The notes under the pieces are model-generated. The model did not search any database. It was given only the letters and a program-made list of their open reading frames with translations, and was not told where the DNA came from. A stretch of DNA of 64,000 nt. Origin: Bacteroidota bacterium. Its GTDB lineage: Bacteria; Bacteroidota; Bacteroidia; Bacteroidales; Paludibacteraceae. Where the stretch lies: the NCBI GenBank assembly GCA_017860295.1, contig JAFNAS010000018.1:55426-119425 (forward strand), in the 5' to 3' direction. The translations under genes and the position numbers were made by a program. Shown in pieces: positions 27,628 to 38,052 of this stretch (its first letter is position 1; each line of letters opens with the position of its first letter).

Positions 27628-28665
27628 ATGAAAGATAATTTTAATAAAATAGTAGATGGGAAACAGGTGAGCCTGTTTGTTTTGAAGGGTGGAAAAATGG
27701 AAGTTTCCATCACCAATTACGGTGCAAAAATTGTGAGCATCCTTACACCCGACAAGAACGGCAAAACGGATGATGTCGTTTTGGGTTTCGACAATATTGA
27801 CGATTACCTGACGAAAGAACCGTTTTTTGGTGCCGTTTGCGGCCGTTTTGCGAACCGTATTAAAAAGGGACATTTCGAACTGGAAGGAAAAAGCTACGAT
27901 TTGGTAGTCAATAACGGAGCCAATCACCTTCACGGAGGCAATAAAGGGTTCAACGCTGTGGTATGGGAAGTGGAATCGGTGTCGGAGAACAAGCTTGTAC
28001 TCTTTTACCTGGCAAAAGACGGAGAAGAGGGTTATCCCGGCAATTTGAAAACCACAGTGACTTATCATGTAACCGAGGACAACGAGCTGTCGGTTCACTA
28101 TCAGGCTATTACCGACAAAACAACCATTCTCAATTTTTGCCAGCACTCGTTCTTCAACCTGAAGGGAGCCGGAAACGGCAATATCGAAGGTCATTACCTC
28201 ACCGTAAATGCCGACTTCTTTACCCCGTTGGACGAAACACAAGCTCCGGTTGGCGAAGTGCGTTTTGTAGACAACACCTTGATGGATTTTCGGAAACCGG
28301 TGCTCATCTCCGACCGTATCGATGCAGACTACGACCAGTTCACATTCGGTCGTGGCATCGACAACAACTGGGTGGTAAAGAAAGGACAGGCGCACGAAAT
28401 GGCTCACGCCGCATCGCTCTACGAACCCCAAAGCGGACGTTTGCTCGAAGTGTTCACTACACAACCGGGCATTCAGGTATACTCCGGAAACTGGGTTGAA
28501 AACCACGTCGGGAAATACGGCAAACGATACGATACCCGCTATGCCATTTGCCTCGAAGCGCAGGGATTCCCCTGTTCGCCCAATTATCCTCAATTCCCAT
28601 CTCCGGTGTTGCGACCGGGCGAATGTTACGACGAGATTTGCGTCTATAAATTCAGTACAAAATAG
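27628..28665 (+). CDS. galM: Aldose 1-epimerase (galactose mutarotase) GalM
   Basis: An enzyme of 345 residues that interconverts alpha and beta galactose, supplying the alpha form to GalK. It has the beta-sandwich family marks GRFANRIKKGHF, NHLHGGNKGF with the binding histidine, NFCQHSFFNLKG with the catalytic histidine, TQPGIQVYSGNW, and CLEAQGFPCSPN with the catalytic glutamate. No signal peptide is present, so it acts in the cytoplasm. Confidence 0.96.
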   Translation: MKDNFNKIVDGKQVSLFVLKGGKMEVSITNYGAKIVSILTPDKNGKTDDVVLGFDNIDDYLTKEPFFGAVCGRFANRIKKGHFELEGKSYDLVVNNGANHLHGGNKGFNAVVWEVESVSENKLVLFYLAKDGEEGYPGNLKTTVTYHVTEDNELSVHYQAITDKTTILNFCQHSFFNLKGAGNGNIEGHYLTVNADFFTPLDETQAPVGEVRFVDNTLMDFRKPVLISDRIDADYDQFTFGRGIDNNWVVKKGQAHEMAHAASLYEPQSGRLLEVFTTQPGIQVYSGNWVENHVGKYGKRYDTRYAICLEAQGFPCSPNYPQFPSPVLRPGECYDEICVYKFSTK

Positions 28666-28673
28666 GTAAAAGC

Positions 28674-28720
28674 AAAGAGAGCAGTTTTCCGTTGAAATCA
28701 GAAAATTGCTCTCTTTTTTA
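28674..28720 (+). terminator. Terminator after galKM
   Basis: A 16-bp stem with one G-T pair (28674-28689 with 28701-28716), then TTTTATTT. Confidence 0.85.
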
Positions 28721-28780
28721 TTTCCCGCTTTCGGCTACCTCCTCAACCGAGAAAAGTTTCAATTCTCACTCTCGCTACGA

Positions 28781-31700
28781 TTAATTTTCCACATGTAGCT
28801 TTACCGCTGCCGAATGAGCCGCAAACTCCAGAGCATACTGGCACTGAATCGTTGCCACACCGTTGTTGTATGTCCCCGGACGCGTTACCCAGGCCGAATA
28901 TTCAAATACATAGGTTCCTTTGGGCAAGTAGGAGAAGAAGAATTGTGTCGAGGCATCTTTGGTGTTCTGATAGTAACACAATCGCTCTTTCCACCGGCAT
29001 CCCGACAACGGCTCTACCGGCTCAAGGCAAGCCGCCCGCTGGTCGGTAAGTGCCACGTACTCCATATCGCGATCCGAAGAGACAACCAACCGCACGGTGA
29101 GTTTGTCCCCGGCTTTTAGTCGGGTGGTGTCCGTTAGCGGTTCGAGGATTTGCCCGGTTGCGGATGAACGCTCGATGTAGAGTTTTTTGCCGATAGAGAG
29201 CTGAACCCCATTCTGCGCTGTAATCTGGTCAGGAGAAGCCTCATATTGCCAGTAAAGAGCTCCCCATACGGGATGCGACTCGTTATTACGTACCGATACC
29301 TCCGCCATCTCCGGTTTGACTTCATCTTTTCCGAATATTGTTTTGAAATATCCGGTACCGGCTTCGCTTTTTTCCCTTTTTACCGGCTGTTTGCCTAATT
29401 TTATCTGGACGTCGTTGCCTCCTGATAACCAATCGGAACCTTTCATCAGCAAGGCATAGACGGCATCGGCAGTGGCTATGGGAGAGTTCCAGCGTTCGGT
29501 CTGCTTTTGAGAAAGAAGCCAGAGTTTCATATCGTCCGTTTGTTGTTCGTTTTTATTCACCTCCGACACTGCCTCCAAAATCGCGGTCTGCGTGGCAATG
29601 TTCGATTCGTGCCACCAGCGGCCACCCTTGTTGTTCGCCCAGAACATCCCTTTTTCTTCCGAACTGGTCGCATTTTCGAGCAACGATTTTACGATAGTCG
29701 CAGCCAGTGGTTTGTCTCCGCTGCGTTGAGCCGTAACGGCTATCAGCGCACGTCCAAAGAGGGTGCAATTGATCCAGTCCTGTGCAAGTAATTTTTGATA
29801 AAAACGAACCGATTCAACGGCATTTTTATTTACCGGAACCGTATCGAAGAAGCTGCGCATATAAAAATAATAAATCTGAGCAGGCGTAAGCGATTTAGTG
29901 GTTTTCCACTCTTTATTCTCCCGCTTCATCCGGTCGAAATCGCGCGCCATGCACTCATCGGCATATGCCACACCCCTCTTTATCATGTTCGATTCTTCCG
30001 GCGCATAGGTATCGGCGCCCAGTTGTTTCAACCGCGAGAGCCCCACCAAAATATACTGGCTGATAAACCGATCCTCGGGCATTCCTTTGAACCAGGAGAA
30101 CGCCCCGTTTTCCAGTTGGAGCGCTTGCAGCCTTTCCATTGCCTGCCTGTGCATATCGAGTTGCCGGTTCGTATCGAAAAGTTGGGCAATCCGCTGTTTT
30201 TGATCCGACTCTTTCTGCGCTTCGGGAACCCATGGAGTTTCGGTCAAAAGGAGATTTTTCACCTCTTCATTCTTCTCCAGATTCGATTTCAGCGCATTGC
30301 CCGATTCCTGCCATTGCCGGTAGCTGTCGGCTATTTTCGGATTGGCACGAACGATCACAGATGCCAGCGTATTGGCATAATAGGAGGCAAACCAGTTCAC
30401 CGCGCAATCGTTGTCGGGCATCGACAGTGCCGGTAGGGCTTGCACCGCATACCAGGCAGGATTCGTGGTCATCTCCACAATCAGATTTTTAGTATCTGCT
30501 TTGGAATATTCCGACTGTAACCGTTCAAAAACATATTGCTTCGACTGGTTTCCGCGCACACGGATGGGCAACGTCTCAGTGACTCTTAATTTGTCGGATA
30601 AGACCGGGATGTAATGCTGCTCTCCATCGCTAAATTCGCCGGTGGAAGCGGTGATTTTACAAATCAACATCTGTACGTCCGAAAAACCATTGACTTTCCA
30701 CATCATCACTCCGGTACTATCTTGTGTCAAAGCAAAGTTTTTATCGGCAGCCGCAATCTTCAACGGCTGGTTGGTCTCGGCATCCAATAATTCGAGGTGT
30801 GCCTGCCCCCGCTGATTTTTACCGGAGAGATTCACCAATTTGGTCGTTACGACAAGCGTATCGTTCTGGCGGATAAAACGGGGAATATTCGGCTGAACCA
30901 TAAACGGCTTTTGTGTGACCGCCTCTGCAGACCATTGTCCCAGGAAGAGATCGAGCGTATGCGCCAATCCCTTCACGCTCCACCGGGTAGTCGATTCGGG
31001 CACCACAAAAGAGAATGACACCTCGCCCTTTTCATCGGTACGCAGCTGAGGGTAGAAAAAGGCCGTCTCTGCAAAGTTCTGACGTGGAGTTACCACCTTT
31101 TGACCTACAATTGCGGAACCCATAGCTATACTTCCTACAATATCATAATGAACAGTTTCGGATTCCATAAGGACTGTCCGTTTTCTCAAACCACCGGCAG
31201 CCATTGGCGCGTCGAGGGTCACTTTTGATACTACAAAATTTATTTTTTCCATTCTACGCCCGTTTTTCATCGGTCGGCCGCCCCGGAAGCCATCAAACAA
31301 GCTACTCAGGATCGGATCAAAATCATCGAACCGGTAATCCGCGACGCTATACTCTTTGCCAACCAGATATGCCGCGTCGCGGCTAACCATTCGTCCTAAT
31401 GTGGCATCCCAATAAGGCATCGATTGTGCAAAGTTTACATACACCGGATTGAAATCCCAATTGTGTGGGGTAAACGCGTTGAGAGATGCGTCAAACATCG
31501 TCACCATACATTCGGCCTGCTTCTGAGCAAACTGTAGTTCCGGAATGGTAATGCGCCACTCCTCCTTCTGCCCGGGCAATAATTTGTCACGAAAGACGGA
31601 AAACTTCGGAGTTAGTTTTTTTTCTGCTGCTTTGCGTTCTATCTTAATTACACGCGAAAAATATTTTTGATCCTTTACAAAAGTGAGCCGCAGGGAAACT

Positions 31701-34687
31701 TCCTGTCCCCACTCTTTGTTGAATGGGATGTTCAGGTGGCGCATTTCATCATCAAAAGTCATCCATTTACTCTCCAACAGTTTCGTACCATCGATCAGTT
31801 CGTACAACACGTTGACATCGGCTGCGGAGGTACCGAACAGAATATCGGCAGACTCTCCGGGCAAACAGCTTGTTTTTATCTCGTTCGTCCAGCAATAGCT
31901 CCTGATCGGCAATTTTCTGTCGTTCGGAGAGTATAGCACAACGCTTTTTTGCAGGGTAACGGTTCGACCCTGCTCATCTTTTGCCGAAAGCGACAGAAGG
32001 TATTTTCCTGAACTCCAGTTACCGGAATTTGACACCCTGATGTTTTCACCTTGGCCGGTATCGACAGTTCCACTGAGGATTTCTTTATCAACGTCGGAAA
32101 GATTTTCCTTCCTGATATTCTCGGTAAATTCCGTCTCCGTCTTCAACCGCGACAAGGTATATCTGATGTTGGTCTTGACCGTAGCTCCGTTCAGGTTCAA
32201 AGCGGCAATTTTAAGCTGGAAAGGTTCGTTTTTATCGATTGTTTCGGGCATATCGGCCGTAAGGTAGACTGACTTCTCTCCAACCGAAAACGACATCTCG
32301 TTTTTTTGTGTTTCTCCACTGCCGTCGGTCACCTCAGCCATCACCGAATAGGTATAGAACTGCTCGCCCCGTATCAGTGTCGCATCTTCTTTTTGCGGAA
32401 CAAAAGAGAGCTGAAAATTTCCCTTTCCATCGGATTTTATCTGTCCGTTCACTATTTCACGATCGGGAGTTCTGAGCCACCGCATAAGCCAATGGTAACG
32501 ACGAATAACGCGGTAATTCACTGTGGCATTGTCCAGCGGAAAACCGGCATAACTCCGAACGGCGCCATGAATCGTTACACTATCGCCAAAAGCGGGAGTC
32601 CCACGGATGGTATCGAACGTTACCTCAAATGTCGGACGTTTATACTCCTCCACCAGAAACGAAGCAAAACCGCCATTCCCGGCATGTAGCGAATAGTTCC
32701 CATTCAATCGTCCTTTGGGTAATACAAAGCTACCGGAAAACGATCCGAACGGGTTGGTCTTTACCGTTTGCTTGCCCACCTCCTGACCGGAGACATCGTG
32801 AAGCGTAACGGAATACTCTCTGTCGGAAACGGTTCGGGAAGAATCTTTCGTTGCCAACCAGGCGATACCCTTGTAGTAGATCGTCTGACCAGGCCGGTAA
32901 ATCGCTCTGTCGGTAAAAAGCGAAACTTGCGGAACTACCTGCGCGTCACGGGGTCCTTCATAGAAATAGGAAGAGACACTGCTCACTGGAAACGACGTAT
33001 CGGCTCCTTTTGAAATCGCAATAAAAACTCCGGATTGCTCCTTTTCCGACAGCTGGCAGTATCCGTTGGAATCGGAGACATAGGCGCCGGTCTGTGTCAG
33101 GGCAAGGTTTTCTCCATATCCGGTTTGTTTGTAGGTGTGGATGGCAACTCCGGATTGCGGATAACCCGAGACCCGATTCACTACATACAAATCTATTTTT
33201 CCGCTCCCCCTCGTTCGGGTAAAACAGGCAAGATCGGAGACGGAAAATCGTCCGCAAACCTGTTTGTCTGCGTTCGTATTCCCCGGTTCGGAAACAACAT
33301 ATTCGTAGTGACCATAGGGCAATTTAGGGATAACAAGGGTGGTATCCGTGGCGCGAAAAAAGGCCGACGGATTGAGTTGAACCTTGCGTGTTTCTATTAA
33401 AACCGCTCCTTTGGTCAGTTGATTTTTGTATGCCACCCGTTGACTCTTGTAATAATCGGTGGCGTTGACATCGATACGATAAATCTTCACATCCAATTGA
33501 ACAATATTCGCGGTAGAAAGGCTTATCTTCAAAGGGGCATTCGCAGCTGTTACTTCCGGATTGTTTGCCTCAACAATGCGTTCGGCTATTTGCCTCCGAA
33601 TCGATTTCAGCACATCGATCCGTTTGTAGTTTGGGTATTGACGAATGCCCTGCTCACACAGATCGAACGCCCGTTTTTTGTAATTCCGAAACTGCGCGGT
33701 CTCGTCGGGTTGCTGCACATTGTACGCATCGTTTTCCAGATAATAATTGGCCAGCGCGGCAATGACTTCAACCTCGTTTTCGGTAGAAGCATTATCCTGC
33801 CGGAGTTGTTGCAATGCTTTCAGATAAAGTTCCTGTTTTGAGGCAATATCCGCGTGTTTACTGAAATAATTAAGGCGTGCCAGATCGACATTTACCAAAG
33901 CCTCCCGCTTTTTATCACCCAACCGGAAAGAGAGCCATTGCCGGTAAATACGTCCAATTTCTGCCTTAATAGAGGGATCTGCGTCTGTTTGACGGACAAA
34001 AAGTTCCGCTTTATCAAACAGTGCGCTATTGTTGAACGGTTTGTTATCTATATTTTGGTTTGCCGAAAAATCGGAAAGTGTCTCTATTGCCTGAGCACAA
34101 AGAAAATCGTACAGTGTAGGTTGTAACACACGGCTGTCTTTCCCGGGTGCCATTACAGCCTCGTAACGCAACGCGTCTGTCTTCTGGAGCAGCGCGGCAT
34201 CGTGGAGAGAGGCTTTAACGTGCATTGCAATAGTATCGGCAAATACATTCGTACTCCACTCCTTGATGTCCGTCGGTTTTTCGAACGACAGGTTTGTGCG
34301 TTGGCTGATAGCATAGCTGTTTTGCCAGAAATATTGTTCGTAGAGCTTTGCAAGGAGCGAGTGCAACATGGCCTTCTCTGCCGGATCGTCGGTCGTACGG
34401 GTGTATGTCTCCATTGCACCTAACTCGGAGGAAAAGGCATCCTGATCTTTTTCCATCAAAAAATGGATACGATAGAGCCACCCTTTGAGCAGCTGTGGAC
34501 TCTCCTTTTCTGCGCGGGCAACCTTCATCAGGCTATCGACGGCCTGCAACGCGGAGTGAGGAAGCCCTTTCGACTCAAAATTTGTGATGTGTTGCCAACA
34601 ACTGGCATAATTGAAAGAACCGGCAGCAGCCGATACCACGAGAAAATATCCAAGCAAAAACGAAGGAAATAATCGACGGAAATTCAT
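28781..34687 (-). CDS. Very large alpha-2-macroglobulin family protein, thioester motif absent
   Basis: An exported protein of 1,968 residues. A signal peptide (MNFRRLFPSFLLGYFLVVSAAAGS) starts at the ATG at 34687; a longer in-frame start at 34711 is less likely. A helical, TPR-like N-terminal part (to about 400) is followed by macroglobulin domains (MG2 with YRPGQTIYYKGIAW), a bait-like region, the A2M domain (ESTTRWSVKGLAHTLD) and an alpha-alpha ring with a receptor-like C-terminal end. Where a thioester CxEQ would lie, the sequence reads SMPDNDCAVNWF, so covalent trapping is not expected. Bacterial alpha-2-macroglobulins are thought to guard the periplasm against proteases. Confidence 0.88.
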   Translation of the reverse strand: MNFRRLFPSFLLGYFLVVSAAAGSFNYASCWQHITNFESKGLPHSALQAVDSLMKVARAEKESPQLLKGWLYRIHFLMEKDQDAFSSELGAMETYTRTTDDPAEKAMLHSLLAKLYEQYFWQNSYAISQRTNLSFEKPTDIKEWSTNVFADTIAMHVKASLHDAALLQKTDALRYEAVMAPGKDSRVLQPTLYDFLCAQAIETLSDFSANQNIDNKPFNNSALFDKAELFVRQTDADPSIKAEIGRIYRQWLSFRLGDKKREALVNVDLARLNYFSKHADIASKQELYLKALQQLRQDNASTENEVEVIAALANYYLENDAYNVQQPDETAQFRNYKKRAFDLCEQGIRQYPNYKRIDVLKSIRRQIAERIVEANNPEVTAANAPLKISLSTANIVQLDVKIYRIDVNATDYYKSQRVAYKNQLTKGAVLIETRKVQLNPSAFFRATDTTLVIPKLPYGHYEYVVSEPGNTNADKQVCGRFSVSDLACFTRTRGSGKIDLYVVNRVSGYPQSGVAIHTYKQTGYGENLALTQTGAYVSDSNGYCQLSEKEQSGVFIAISKGADTSFPVSSVSSYFYEGPRDAQVVPQVSLFTDRAIYRPGQTIYYKGIAWLATKDSSRTVSDREYSVTLHDVSGQEVGKQTVKTNPFGSFSGSFVLPKGRLNGNYSLHAGNGGFASFLVEEYKRPTFEVTFDTIRGTPAFGDSVTIHGAVRSYAGFPLDNATVNYRVIRRYHWLMRWLRTPDREIVNGQIKSDGKGNFQLSFVPQKEDATLIRGEQFYTYSVMAEVTDGSGETQKNEMSFSVGEKSVYLTADMPETIDKNEPFQLKIAALNLNGATVKTNIRYTLSRLKTETEFTENIRKENLSDVDKEILSGTVDTGQGENIRVSNSGNWSSGKYLLSLSAKDEQGRTVTLQKSVVLYSPNDRKLPIRSYCWTNEIKTSCLPGESADILFGTSAADVNVLYELIDGTKLLESKWMTFDDEMRHLNIPFNKEWGQEVSLRLTFVKDQKYFSRVIKIERKAAEKKLTPKFSVFRDKLLPGQKEEWRITIPELQFAQKQAECMVTMFDASLNAFTPHNWDFNPVYVNFAQSMPYWDATLGRMVSRDAAYLVGKEYSVADYRFDDFDPILSSLFDGFRGGRPMKNGRRMEKINFVVSKVTLDAPMAAGGLRKRTVLMESETVHYDIVGSIAMGSAIVGQKVVTPRQNFAETAFFYPQLRTDEKGEVSFSFVVPESTTRWSVKGLAHTLDLFLGQWSAEAVTQKPFMVQPNIPRFIRQNDTLVVTTKLVNLSGKNQRGQAHLELLDAETNQPLKIAAADKNFALTQDSTGVMMWKVNGFSDVQMLICKITASTGEFSDGEQHYIPVLSDKLRVTETLPIRVRGNQSKQYVFERLQSEYSKADTKNLIVEMTTNPAWYAVQALPALSMPDNDCAVNWFASYYANTLASVIVRANPKIADSYRQWQESGNALKSNLEKNEEVKNLLLTETPWVPEAQKESDQKQRIAQLFDTNRQLDMHRQAMERLQALQLENGAFSWFKGMPEDRFISQYILVGLSRLKQLGADTYAPEESNMIKRGVAYADECMARDFDRMKRENKEWKTTKSLTPAQIYYFYMRSFFDTVPVNKNAVESVRFYQKLLAQDWINCTLFGRALIAVTAQRSGDKPLAATIVKSLLENATSSEEKGMFWANNKGGRWWHESNIATQTAILEAVSEVNKNEQQTDDMKLWLLSQKQTERWNSPIATADAVYALLMKGSDWLSGGNDVQIKLGKQPVKREKSEAGTGYFKTIFGKDEVKPEMAEVSVRNNESHPVWGALYWQYEASPDQITAQNGVQLSIGKKLYIERSSATGQILEPLTDTTRLKAGDKLTVRLVVSSDRDMEYVALTDQRAACLEPVEPLSGCRWKERLCYYQNTKDASTQFFFSYLPKGTYVFEYSAWVTRPGTYNNGVATIQCQYALEFAAHSAAVKLHVEN

Positions 34688-34708
34688 AGTGCAAATTATT
34701 ATATAGAA

Positions 34709-34738
34709 CAAAGATAACTATTTTACAACGCCTTCAAA
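34709..34738 (-). promoter_or_regulatory. Promoter of the alpha-2-macroglobulin gene
   Basis: Minus strand TTTG (34735-34738), 18 bases, then perfect TATCTTTG (34709-34716), about 20 bases before the ATG at 34687. Confidence 0.7.
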
Positions 34739-34779
34739 CGATTCTGACCAGAGTTCCTCTATTCTTAAATATCCGACAA

Positions 34780-34823
34780 AAACGAAACAGCCTGAACTCG
34801 GATGAGTTCAGGCTGTTTCGTTT
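34780..34823 (-). terminator. Terminator of the V-ATPase operon
   Basis: A perfect 20-bp stem (34780-34799 with 34804-34823) with a 4-base loop GGAT, flanked by an A run on the left that becomes the U tract on the minus strand. It lies 36 bases after the K subunit gene. Confidence 0.9.
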
Positions 34824-34859
34824 ATATTTCCGATAAAGATTTACCGTTTTATAATCTGA

Positions 34860-35342
<483 letters not shown>

Positions 35343-35394
35343 TTAATAATTATTTGTATTTTTTTATTCGTAAATCAACCGGTTGTTTCACCGA

Positions 35395-37233
35395 TTAAAG
35401 TATTTTGAATTCTTCTTTATACCGTGCAAATGGTTTGTATGATTTTCCTCCTCCGACAAAGCCTGCATTCTTGTAAAACTCGACAAATGTCAAACGAAGC
35501 GGGTGCACGAACGATGCCAGAATAGCCATAAAGATGTTAATGAAGTGGCCGAAGAGCAAAATCAGAATCATTACAATCTGGCTGACGACAGGGGTATTTC
35601 CACTCAAACTGGTAGCCAGACTATTGAATACAATGGCTAAAACAGCTCCGGCAATACAGATGGCAAACAAACGGATGTACGACAGCAAATCGCTCAACCA
35701 ACCGGTTGCTTTTTCATACGTATCCCAGATGCCTTCGCCGATATTGGCTAAAATATTGTGTCCCGGATGGTTCAACAGGAAGATACAGATACCCGATATG
35801 GCAAAAATGACATACGATATCGTTTTGGCAATTTCGGGGGCAATCAAACCTCCTTTTTGCAATCCGAAGACCGATCCTCCGCCAACGACTAACAGAAGCC
35901 ATCCCCACGTCGAAATTGTGCTGGCAAATCCATCGGTCTTCCAACGGGTACATGCCCGCACAAACTGTCCGAAAATGATCTGTATTGCACCCAGAATCAA
36001 CGACGCATAGAACAACCTGTCTGATGTCAGAATATATTTTTTCAGCGTTTCGTACCAGGGCCAGTTGGTCTCTATTTTTTCCAACTGAATTCCGCCCACA
36101 TTACCGGTTACTAAGCCCATAAAGAAAGCTGTAAGGCCCAAGTAGAACAACAGCCGCATGACCGGTTGCAGTTCTTCACGCACTTTTTTACTGAAATAGA
36201 GCCCAACTCCGGCCAACATTACCCCGTATACGACATCGGCAAAGCAAAAGCCGAAAAAGAGCATGTAAAACGGCGCAAAATAGGGTGTCATATCCGATTT
36301 GTGATAGTTGGGCAGTTCGTAAAGTCCGCCGATAAATTCGAATACGCTGCTGAATTTATTGTTTTTCAGCTTCACAGGCACAGCCTCATCGGTTTTGAGA
36401 GGAACTTCAGCCACATAATAAATACCCGATTGCTTCAATACGCCGATCAATGGCTCTTCATTCTCTTCGGGGCAATAGCCTTCCAGTATTCTCACCGTAT
36501 TTTCAGCCTCCGAAGTGGTGTTGAGTTGTACGCGGCGCAGGTCAACTCTTTCCGATACTTCGAACTGCGCTTTTTTCAGGGCATCGTATCCTGCCGTTGC
36601 GTTTTTGAGCCACTCCTCTATCGAGCCAATTTCGGCATCAATTCCATCGATCTCGGTCTGCAATTCGGCTGCCGTTTTTGACCCCGGGCGCAACACATCG
36701 GCTTCGATTTCAAATTCAAAACCTTTCGGCGTTACCGTAATGAAATAAACGGTTGAATTCAGGCAGTCTACCTGCAATGCACTGTATTTTGCCTCCCATT
36801 CAGGGTCGAATTTGCTTGAGTTACAAGAGAAGAAACTGACGTCGAGTCCGGCCTGCTCCAGTTGGCGTATTCTTTCCCAGTCGAAATCACCCCAGGGAAT
36901 CATCCGGTCCATATCCTTGACGACGGACAGTCGCCTAGTTTGCAACTGTTCTTTTTCCTGTACGCGGGATTCAATGTCGGTTAGTAATTTAAATCCGTCC
37001 AGTTCTGAATTCTGAGGCAGTGGATTTTCACTATCCGAGTAATGATCCAGCGTTGCGGTGGCCGCCTTGAACCGTTGTGTCAGTTGCAGGTTGCTCCGTA
37101 AGTCTTCGTCATCGATAGTGCCTCCTTGCTTTTCGGCCACATGAATTACGCCAAGCTCTCTCAATTTTTCGAGAAATCCGGCATACTCCTTGTGGTAAAC
37201 CAAGAAGGTGTATTTTTTCATTTTAACTATCAT
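35395..37233 (-). CDS. V-type ATP synthase subunit I
   Basis: A membrane subunit of 612 residues, the stator and half-channel. The N-terminal soluble half has coiled-coil features; the C-terminal half has about seven helices, with the channel region GEGIWDTYEKATGWLSDLLSYIRLF whose arginine is essential in relatives, then LFGHFINIFMAILASFVHPLRL. MIVKMKKYTFLVYHKEY fits the usual Bacteroidales start, so I keep 37233, though the ATG at 37221 is possible. Confidence 0.95.
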   Translation of the reverse strand: MIVKMKKYTFLVYHKEYAGFLEKLRELGVIHVAEKQGGTIDDEDLRSNLQLTQRFKAATATLDHYSDSENPLPQNSELDGFKLLTDIESRVQEKEQLQTRRLSVVKDMDRMIPWGDFDWERIRQLEQAGLDVSFFSCNSSKFDPEWEAKYSALQVDCLNSTVYFITVTPKGFEFEIEADVLRPGSKTAAELQTEIDGIDAEIGSIEEWLKNATAGYDALKKAQFEVSERVDLRRVQLNTTSEAENTVRILEGYCPEENEEPLIGVLKQSGIYYVAEVPLKTDEAVPVKLKNNKFSSVFEFIGGLYELPNYHKSDMTPYFAPFYMLFFGFCFADVVYGVMLAGVGLYFSKKVREELQPVMRLLFYLGLTAFFMGLVTGNVGGIQLEKIETNWPWYETLKKYILTSDRLFYASLILGAIQIIFGQFVRACTRWKTDGFASTISTWGWLLLVVGGGSVFGLQKGGLIAPEIAKTISYVIFAISGICIFLLNHPGHNILANIGEGIWDTYEKATGWLSDLLSYIRLFAICIAGAVLAIVFNSLATSLSGNTPVVSQIVMILILLFGHFINIFMAILASFVHPLRLTFVEFYKNAGFVGGGKSYKPFARYKEEFKIL

Positions 37234-37398
37234 ATAGCTATTTGCAATTTAGTCATTTACAATTTACAATTGAAATTTGCTTCCAACACAAAGGATTCAA
37301 AGCGAATCAGAAAGGAGTATGGCAAAAACTTAGTATTCTTTGTGACATCCCCGGTTGCTTTGTGGTTGATCAAATTCCATTTTCAAATTCCCAAATCT

Positions 37399-38007
37399 TC
37401 AAATTTCCACATTGTTTTTTTCTGCTTCCTGTCTCGATTTGACGATTTTTTGTGCCGATTTCGAGAGGTTCTCTTCGTCTTCCATAAAACGTTTTATTTT
37501 ACGGATGGCATCTTCGTACCCGGGAATCTGTACTTTTTCAAAAAGGTTTACCTTTTGAGTCGTTTTTTTACGGGCATGTTCGAGTAAATTCAGCTTTTGC
37601 AGCATAAATTCCTGTTCTATGCCGATTTGAGCCAGCTCTTTCAATTGCTCAATGCCATCGGCAAACCATTTCGGGCTACTGAAAATACTGAAAGGACGAA
37701 TGGAAAATTCAACCCCTTCGAGCACCGGAATACGCACGCCGGCAATTTTTCGAACCTCCATCTTCACATCGTCGACATGAAGTAACGTCGTATCGAATTC
37801 TCCCCAAAGAGCCAGCGTCCGGTCGTATGCCGTAATGCGCTGCTCGAGTTTCTCTTCCAGTGCTTTGGCTTCGTCTTTGGCACGCTTTACCTCCACACGC
37901 AGAGCACTCTCTTTGTTTTTAATGGTAGGTAACGCTCTTACCCGCACCTTCAGCTGCTTTTCGAGACCCTGAAGTGATGTTTTGTTGTATTGAAATGTTA
38001 TAGCCAT
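37399..38007 (-). CDS. V-type ATP synthase subunit D
   Basis: The central shaft of 202 residues. It is almost entirely helical and charged, as expected for a coiled-coil axle: N-terminal TFQYNKTSLQGLEKQLKVR and a C-terminal helical half with VNLFEKVQIPGYEDAIRKI. It lies between B and I. The 165-base gap to subunit I holds AT-rich DNA without clear signals. Confidence 0.93.
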   Translation of the reverse strand: MAITFQYNKTSLQGLEKQLKVRVRALPTIKNKESALRVEVKRAKDEAKALEEKLEQRITAYDRTLALWGEFDTTLLHVDDVKMEVRKIAGVRIPVLEGVEFSIRPFSIFSSPKWFADGIEQLKELAQIGIEQEFMLQKLNLLEHARKKTTQKVNLFEKVQIPGYEDAIRKIKRFMEDEENLSKSAQKIVKSRQEAEKNNVEI

Positions 38008-38052
38008 AATTTGAGTTCGGAATTTCGTTTCTATCCCCGGATAGAGTAACGA

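Noticed and set aside
27622..28593. A 323-residue frame on the minus strand
   Set aside because: Opposite galM, which is clearly real; the shadow frame has no family features.
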